Shown: in pieces, positions 58,182 through 64,000 of the stretch
Position numbering within the stretch: the stretch's first letter is position 1
Layout of the letters: each line of letters opens with the position of its first letter
Origin: Pyrus communis
Lineage: Eukaryota; Streptophyta; Magnoliopsida; Rosales; Rosaceae
Assembly: GCF_963583255.1 (NCBI RefSeq)
Contig: NC_084807.1
Coordinates: forward strand, 16,949,072-17,013,071
Length of the DNA: 64,000 nucleotides
Direction: 5' to 3'
Made by a program: the position numbers and the translations under genes
The notes under the pieces: generated by a model
Databases searched by the model: none
What the model saw: only the letters and a program-made list of their open reading frames with translations
Told to the model about the DNA's origin: nothing

Positions 58182-58250
58182 CTGCACAAGAAAAGATTTT
58201 AAGCAGAGGGAAAATTATAAGGAACATAGCAAAGGGAATCTGTTTTAAAC
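58182..58250 (-). other. Putative intron of the antisense gene (69 bp)
   Basis: Donor CGGCAG|GTTTAA and acceptor TTCTTGTGCAG|CC; removal joins MAEVSSRQ to PSWEVELDA in frame. Confidence 0.65.
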
Positions 58251-58454
58251 CTGCCGAGAGGAAACTTCGGCCATGTCCCCTGGTTCATTGGTCAAACCTA
58301 AAGAGCTTAATGGCTGAGCCCAGTGTTTAAGATTGCTTCTCAATTCACGTGGTTGATGGAGGTTATCCACGTTCAATGGCCACTAAGGTGGCCAGGAAAT
58401 ATAGATAACACCCTTCAGCGCATAGAATTATCGATGAAATAAATGGTCGAGCAC

Positions 58455-58525
58455 CTGACATTTAATATTTTCTCAGCTCAAATTGTTTATAGTAAAACTA
58501 ACAAGAGAAAGGAATCAAGCCTTAC
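58455..58525 (-). other. Putative intron of the antisense gene (71 bp)
   Basis: Donor CTTTT|GTAAGG and acceptor ATGTCAG|GTGC; removal joins QKVTSAF to VLDHLFHR in frame. Confidence 0.6.
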
Positions 58526-58747
58526 AAAAGCCGAAGTGACTTTTTGAGGAAGAACTCCAAGGTTTTGATCCTGCGGATGGATCGGTGTCTCTACCGTTGC
58601 TTCAGGCTCGGCAAGAGGCCTTTTCCCACGATCTGCTATGGGAGGGTCGACATAGTCGGCCACCTCAACCATAAGATGAGGATTAATGGTAGGGGTTTTG
58701 GTTGGTCAAGGGCGACTCGCCAACAGAATCTTGTCGCTTTCGTCATC

Positions 58748-58817
58748 CTGAAATAAAAAGCTATTAATACTTTTGAATTTAATAAGATGAAAGGAGTTAC
58801 CAACAACATAATCATAC
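58748..58817 (-). other. Putative intron of the antisense gene (70 bp), frame not preserved
   Basis: Donor AAAAG|GTATG and acceptor TTATTTCAG|GATG look good, but removal shifts the frame, so either an indel has occurred nearby or this is not an intron. Confidence 0.45.
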
Positions 58818-59286
58818 CTTTTCCAAAATGATCGTTGATTGTTTTTTGGGAGATTTTTCCCGACAGATGGAGCCACTTCTTCCAAAACAAGCACAATGGT
58901 TGGCCCCGGAGCTGCAGGTTCTTCAACCAGCGGAGCAGCAACTGGTTCAGCCATGACCCTAGGGGCCGGTTGAATTTGGGCCGCTTAGCTAGGTGGCATT
59001 GGCTGTTTCTCCATCAAGGCTTGAATGATAGAAGCAGGAGGAAAGACACTAGAAGCGGTCGCTCTCGTAGTCTGGCTGAAGATAACGTGAATCTCCCGTT
59101 CTCCTTTTTTCGCCAATTTTTTAATGCATTTTGTGGGGCGAAGGGCTTCACCTGCCATCTCAGTTTCCTGGTGAGGCCGTTTGCTCGGTGAGGTTTGCAT
59201 GGAAACTTTAGTTCTCTTGGAGGGAACCGATTTTTTCCTAGCCACAACCGCAGCGATCATGTCTGCTTTTTTCAGCACTCGACAGC

Positions 59287-59310
59287 CTAAGAAATCGAAA
59301 TTAAATTAGT

Positions 59311-59351
<41 letters not shown>

Positions 59352-59371
59352 AGGTATAGATAACCGTATAC
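59287..59371 (-). other. Putative intron of the antisense gene (85 bp)
   Basis: Donor AAG|GTATACGG at 59371 and acceptor TTTCTTAG|GC at 59287. It contains the TA and AAT microsatellite. Removing it joins KKTTQG to CRVLKKADM in frame. Confidence 0.65.
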
Positions 59372-61493
59372 CTTGGGTTGTCTTTTTGGATTAAGGGGCA
59401 GAAGTTTTTTTTGGTTCGATCGTCGAAAATTCTGTTGATGACATTTTTGATCGAAGCCCCAAAAAAGTCCTGAGTGTACTTTTCCCACCAGTCGCCAAAG
59501 GTGTCAGTGCCGAGAGATTCAGGAACAGCTGGTTAGAGGCGGAATGCTTTGCACCGTTCCTGAAACTCTTTTTCAGTATCTCTGCACTCCCTCTCTGAAG
59601 AACCATATAGGCGTCATAGACTTAGGAGGGAACGGGAAGTAAGCAGAGACACTGGACAACCTTGGAGGTAACCGAGTTGTCGGGTGCTAAAGTGGGGGTG
59701 GTAAATCTCCCAGCTCGCTCGGCGAGTGTCGCAGCCAAGAGGAAGGTCATGTGTTAACACGCACGACCCCTAATTTTGACGAAGATCAACATCTGCACTT
59801 TCACTCCATGCTGATGTTGGAAGCTTGATGGGAGAGGGGTACTCTTAACGATGACATATTAAAAATTCGTCGTCAGAGAGGACATCTAGGTAGAAGAAAT
59901 ATTTGAAGACTTCTTCGGCCCAATGAGGAGACGCCAGTTGGGATGCCAACTGAAGGCCGAACGTTTTTGTGGATTGGAAGTTGGGGATCTCTGGCCGAAA
60001 TGTGGCAAATTAGACTTGTAGCCAGAGTTGGAAGAACCAGAAAAGACCGTTCTGGTTTAGGTCAATTTTGTTGATGGTCGCTTCGGCCAAGCAACGCAAA
60101 AGATTGGCGAGAACGGCTGAGCTGAGTGCTAGAGTGTGACCACTAACTAGGGCTTCAGCCATTGGCATATTTCCGACCAAGCATTTGTTTAACTTGGTAC
60201 AATAGATAAACTTGTTGTACCAGTAAAATAGGAAGACTTCGTGTTCTCCCTTCCAAAGACTCGCCTCCCCTCAGCCAGCAAAGTGGAGGATGAAGGTGTT
60301 GTAGTTGAAGAAGTTCTTGTGCAGCTTCTGAACTTCTTCTTTTGAAAGCTCTTAACCGTCTTGACTCAGCGTCTCGACGGCCCGTTCATCGAATAATGCC
60401 TTGAGGTCGAGATTTGACGGGCACCCAAAAAGGGCGGCATCTATTGGGATGCCAGAAAGAGAAGTTCCAAGGATAGCTGAGACGTCGAGGATGGTAGGGC
60501 CAATAAGGCCGAAATGAAGGATTATGGTGTTGGTAGCCGAACACCAGAGGCTTAGTACTGCTATAAGGAGTTCTTTGTCCATAACGATTTCCGCAGTCGA
60601 AAGTCTAATGGCATCTTAGATGCCAAGAGCTTTCCATTCTTGGCCAAAGAATTTTTCCATCTGGACAACCCAGGCTGCCCAATTTGCGTTGGTCGTAGGC
60701 CAGACTCCTTGGGGTTTTGTCAGGTCCCATTTGGCTTAATCAAATCTTTGCAACAAAGGTGTCAAGCAGTGGGACTTGAAGAGCTTGGTGATGGACGACG
60801 GCACTAAGTCCTTGAAGAGTGGCCCCAGGATTTGATGGGTGGTGCTTAAATCGCTTCCGAAGCTCAGAGTCTTGATGGCACTCCGGTCAATGAAGTCCTT
60901 GCATTTGTTGCACTCATCAGAAAGTTGTGAGATGAAGGAAACCATTAATGAAGATTTGGGGTTTGAAGGAAGAATTTCTGGTTTCAAGAGCTTTAAGTTT
61001 TTCTGGGGTTTCAAAAGTAAAATGGCGAGAGGATTTTCAAGGTTTCTGGAAGCGTAAAATGCAAATGGAAGGGATTCAGGTATTTATGGGCATTTCAAGA
61101 GGAAGGTTAAGCGTTTGATTTTCAAACTTTAGGGCGAAATTGACCTGGAAATCGCTAATCATTATGGATATCTAGGGAATCCAGGGAATAGGATCAAGGT
61201 TTTCATTGTTTGAGGATGCACGATTGCGTGTTGCGGCAGATTTAATGCATTAATGAGGAAGAGACGTTTCAGCTGATGCACGTTTTCAAGGGTCATGATT
61301 AAGGGCTGCTAGGTTAACCAAAGGATTGACACGCGGCAAGACGTGCAAGGGAATTCGGATCGTGCGATCGTGCTTCATAAATGCGCTCAATAAATGGGAT
61401 GTTTGAGGCTTTTCTCCTTTAATTATCTTGTAGGGTTTAATTTCACTTCTTCAAGGTCGAAAATTGGTTAAGGAATTCTACGTTGAAGACCTG

Positions 61494-61509
61494 AGAAGCG
61501 AGGGGGTAA
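61494..61509 (+). promoter_or_regulatory. Polypurine tract of the Tat element
   Basis: gaagcgagggggtaa immediately before the 3' LTR. Confidence 0.7.
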
Positions 61510-62646
61510 TGTTTGGGCCCAAAATAATATTATTGGACCGAGCGTAGGTTTATGTTCAGCCCAAAGCTTTTTCAAATGTACTATGGGCTGTCTGGTGGTC
61601 CTAAGCCGCTCAGTTGGGGTGGCCGAGTCCTATTGCAAGAAGGAGTGATTTGGATAAGAGCGGATGGGTCGAGGTCCTAGTACGATAAAAGGTCCTAATG
61701 CAATGAGGATTCTTGGCTGGAAATGAATACGGCCTGAAAAGAGGGTGAGTTCAAAGTCCTAATAGGAGTAAGATTGGTCGAGATGAGGTTGGATCAGAAT
61801 AAGAAGTCCTAATCCGAATATGGTTTCAACTCGATCTTAAGGAGGATTTGTTGTTATAAATAAAGAGCAGTGTGCATCATTCAAAACCCTCCAATTCAAC
61901 ACACAAATTGCCCTGCACAAACCTCTCAAACATCTTAAGATTTTTTATTTTCTTTTTCCACCAACACACATTCAATTTAGATAAACAGCATTATGAAGGC
62001 AACCGGTGAACATCTTCAATTTGGACAAACAGTACTGTTGCCGTAAAATCAGTCGACCGAGGAGCACCTTCAGTTTGGATAAACAACATTGCATCGAGCC
62101 TGACTGGTTACCTATCCAATTCTCGGTCGAGAAAGGTTTCCAAATCCTTATTGGCAGAGGTCATCTTATTAGCCTTCCTAGCGAAGTAAGGTGTTACAAG
62201 TTACTACATTCGGCACATTGAACGTCGAGTGGTTTTATGGTTGGATACTCACAAGTGAGTTTCAGAGTTCGGCATTTTGACGGCCGAACCACATTTACCA
62301 TCAAGACATACATCTCTTTTGAGTACTTGTGTCCGATTTGACGTGCTTATACTCTTACAAATATAATCACCGTGATCGAACCCGACACTGACGATTCGTG
62401 AACTTCGCAGAACTAGCTGCCTTGTCTTCAGGCTCGAGGACCCAAAGGCCGAGACGTGGTCCTTCCTCGGTCACAGTTGCAAGATTAAGAAGTCAGTAGT
62501 GCGTTCAACACAACATCAACAAATTTTACTCCTCGGTCGAGCTCGACCAACTAGTTGGCACACCCCGCATCAATCAAAGGACGTAGTTAGCTCATTAATT
62601 ACTCGGCATGCGTGTCACGTAGGCTTGGTAGTTTTTAGGGTCAACA
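61510..62646 (+). mobile_element. 3' LTR of the Tat element
   Basis: TGTTTGGGCCCAAAAT to TAGGGTCAACA, TATAAATA at 61855-61862, and three decayed copies of the 24-bp motif between 61970 and 62095. Ends at the attac duplication. Confidence 0.95.
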
Positions 62647-62651
62647 ATTAC

Positions 62652-63465
62652 AATAAGCATAATTAATTAAAAATAAAAGGCAACTGAAGAAGATGATTGA
62701 ACTTTGTAAGTTTCTTAGGTGTGTTGTTCAAAAATAATTTTTTGAAACTTTTTGAAATTTTTTTACCCTTGAATTAATCCTGGCAGTTGATTTATAAAAA
62801 AAAATTTAAATACGATGCATCATATTGTGCTGCGTGGTACAACTTGTAATTATTAATTTTTTGTGATGTTGGAACTCTAACGGTTGCAAGAGTAGAAAAT
62901 TCAGCTCAAAGGCTCGGTGGTGTTCATGTGGGGCATCCCCTTTCTGCAGCATGATGACGTCATGGCTCACCAGCGGGCTCAAGGTCCAACAATTATTACA
63001 AGGCTGGTCCAACGGGCAACCTTTGGTCCAATTGCCCTCCCCTTTTTAGGATCGATGAAGATGAATTTATTGAGTTGGAAAGATTTTTCAATATGACCAT
63101 CACGTAAGGTGGTACATCACATGTCTCTATATAAATGGTGGGTTATGTGTGTTAAAAGGTTAATAACTTAAAAATTAAAATTTTCCACCACTTGCATAAA
63201 AACATGTGGTGTACTATTCGTATTCCCATCATAACTAAAAATTTCTCGTTGAGTTGAGGGCAATTCAATCCAAATGCCTAGGTATTTTAAGGTCCAGTGG
63301 ACTTGTTCTAAAGGGCCTTTCTTTTTAAGTATATTTATTTGGGAAAATTATTATAATTTTGGAAGGCAAAGAAGCAACTCATTTCCTCTTCTATAAGATT
63401 GATTATCTCCAATCGAAAGGATTAAACATATCTCGTTCATAATTATAGTCCTACAAAAAAATATT
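62652..63465. other. AT-rich spacer, nothing recognised
   Basis: A partial extra copy of the MITE-like end (gattatctccaatcgaa) appears near 63400-63460. Confidence 0.4.
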
Positions 63466-64000
63466 TTTAAATGAACAGTGTCAGACCATATTCATATATC
63501 ATCTTCAATCGAAGGGGCTAAACATAACCTCCTCAATAATTTATTAGTTTTTAGTTTATACTTTAAATTTATTGATTCATTTAATTAAACTACTGTGAGA
63601 TGTTTTCAAATCTAGTCATTAGTTTGGTTCAATTATTGCAATTGATTAGTTGGGCCCCAAAAAAAAAAGGCTAAGGCCGTCTCCAACGGAGATGGTTAAG
63701 GGTCCAAAAGCCAAAAAATAACTTGATTTATGGAGTCCACCGAACCATTATTTAACCAAAGGGGCATCAGGCTAGCCAAATGTAGCCCTCTTCTTAGCCT
63801 TTTTTGGGGGCCGAGCTCATTAGTTACAATAATTAGTTTAAATTCAACGGCTAGATTTGAAAAACATTCAAAGGTAATTTAACTAACTTAATTAATAAAT
63901 TTAAAGTATAAACTTAAAACTAATAAATTATTGATGGGCTATATTTAGCCCCTTCGGTTGGAAATGGTATATAAGTATGGCCTAACACTGTTCATTTAAA
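63466..64000. mobile_element. MITE-like inverted-repeat element reaching the window edge
   Basis: The left end tttaaatgaacagtgt (63466) is the reverse complement of the window's last bases (acactgttcatttaaa). The arms of about 125 bp (tcgaaggggctaaa, aataatttattagttt, gtttatactttaaattta) pair in inverted orientation. The centre holds ggccgtctccaacggagatgg and gccaaaaaat phrases. No coding region. The true right terminus may lie beyond the window. Confidence 0.65.

Larger units (their letters stand above)
57537..60945 (-). pseudogene. Antisense extra gene of the Tat element, plant-mobile-domain-like, with introns
   Basis: From an ATG at about 60945 the minus strand reads a two-domain product. 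The N-terminal half (60945-59800) has features of the plant mobile domain: WAAWVVQMEKFFGQEW, IILHFGLIGPTILDVSAIL, HKNFFNYNTFILHF and LALSSAVLANLLRCL. The C-terminal half is charged, with a nuclear-type basic stretch (ARKKSVPSKR), a Pro/Ala/Glu-rich segment and a final coiled coil (VEECLNDLVDDGFLST...). Four GT-AG intron candidates of 69-85 bp interrupt it and three join the frames exactly. About eight stops and small indels mean it is not functional now. It ends tail-to-tail with pol at 57537. Function in the element is unknown. Confidence 0.7.
49972..62646 (+). mobile_element. Full-length Tat-lineage Ty3/gypsy retrotransposon with antisense extra gene
   Basis: A perfect target duplication attac (49967-49971 and 62647-62651) bounds a 12.7-kb element. 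It has LTRs of 1150 and 1137 bp. Internal order: primer site, gag, protease, RT, RNase H, a second RNase H, integrase, then about 4 kb before the 3' LTR containing a gene on the opposite strand. Second RNase H plus extra region is characteristic of the Tat (Ogre-like) branch. All sense frames except the integrase are broken. The LTR pair differs at many positions (about one in ten over the first 120 bp by eye), so the insertion is much older than the Tekay element. Confidence 0.95.

Overview
This window looks like a repeat-dense stretch of a eudicot plant nuclear chromosome. I would guess Rosaceae from the general look of the repeat families, but nothing in the sequence proves it. I found no convincing intact host gene, no tRNA or CRISPR array, and no free-standing rRNA gene. 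Almost everything that can be named is a transposable element, a relic of one, or an old integrated virus copy. Many sit inside each other, so much of the layout can be read as an insertion history.

Layout. 1-3050: minus-strand Ty1/copia gag-pol relic with its tRNA-Met primer site and probable 5' LTR, cut by the window edge. 3446-9700: plus-strand relic of a transposon-type gene with a Ulp1 (C48) peptidase end, split by Tat-like LTR sequence. 11340-16790: minus-strand Mutator-like (MULE) transposase relic, split by a solo gypsy LTR (12419-16090) that itself carries another solo LTR (14917-16041). 19523-27703: complete but disabled Ty3/gypsy chromovirus (Tekay/Del type) with a perfect 5-bp target duplication, sitting between GC-rich arms of an older inverted-repeat element. 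28320-30720: large inverted-repeat element containing a four-LTR Cassandra TRIM array (28795-29916). 31416-43411: near-complete endogenous pararetrovirus (Caulimoviridae), split by a non-autonomous LTR element (38617-42703). 43810-47415: LINE RNase H scrap, two hAT-like elements and a Helitron. 47830-48990: Tat-like LTR scrap. 49972-62646: full-length Tat-lineage gypsy element with perfect TSDs, a second RNase H and a convergent antisense gene. 63466-64000: inverted-repeat MITE-like element.

The observations most worth following are: (1) an array of hairpins in the LTRs of two distinct chromovirus-type families whose stems covary while the unpaired bases stay fixed; (2) the antisense gene of the Tat element, which has plant-mobile-domain similarity and three GT-AG introns that each join open frames; (3) Cassandra LTRs lacking the 5S rRNA segment that normally defines them, next to one that keeps it; (4) the pararetrovirus copy with a readable promoter, primer site and four-ORF layout.

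Relative ages, judged by eye: the chromovirus LTR pair is nearly identical (recent), the Tat element LTR pair is clearly more diverged, and the copia, Ulp1, MULE and viral relics are full of stops and frameshifts.
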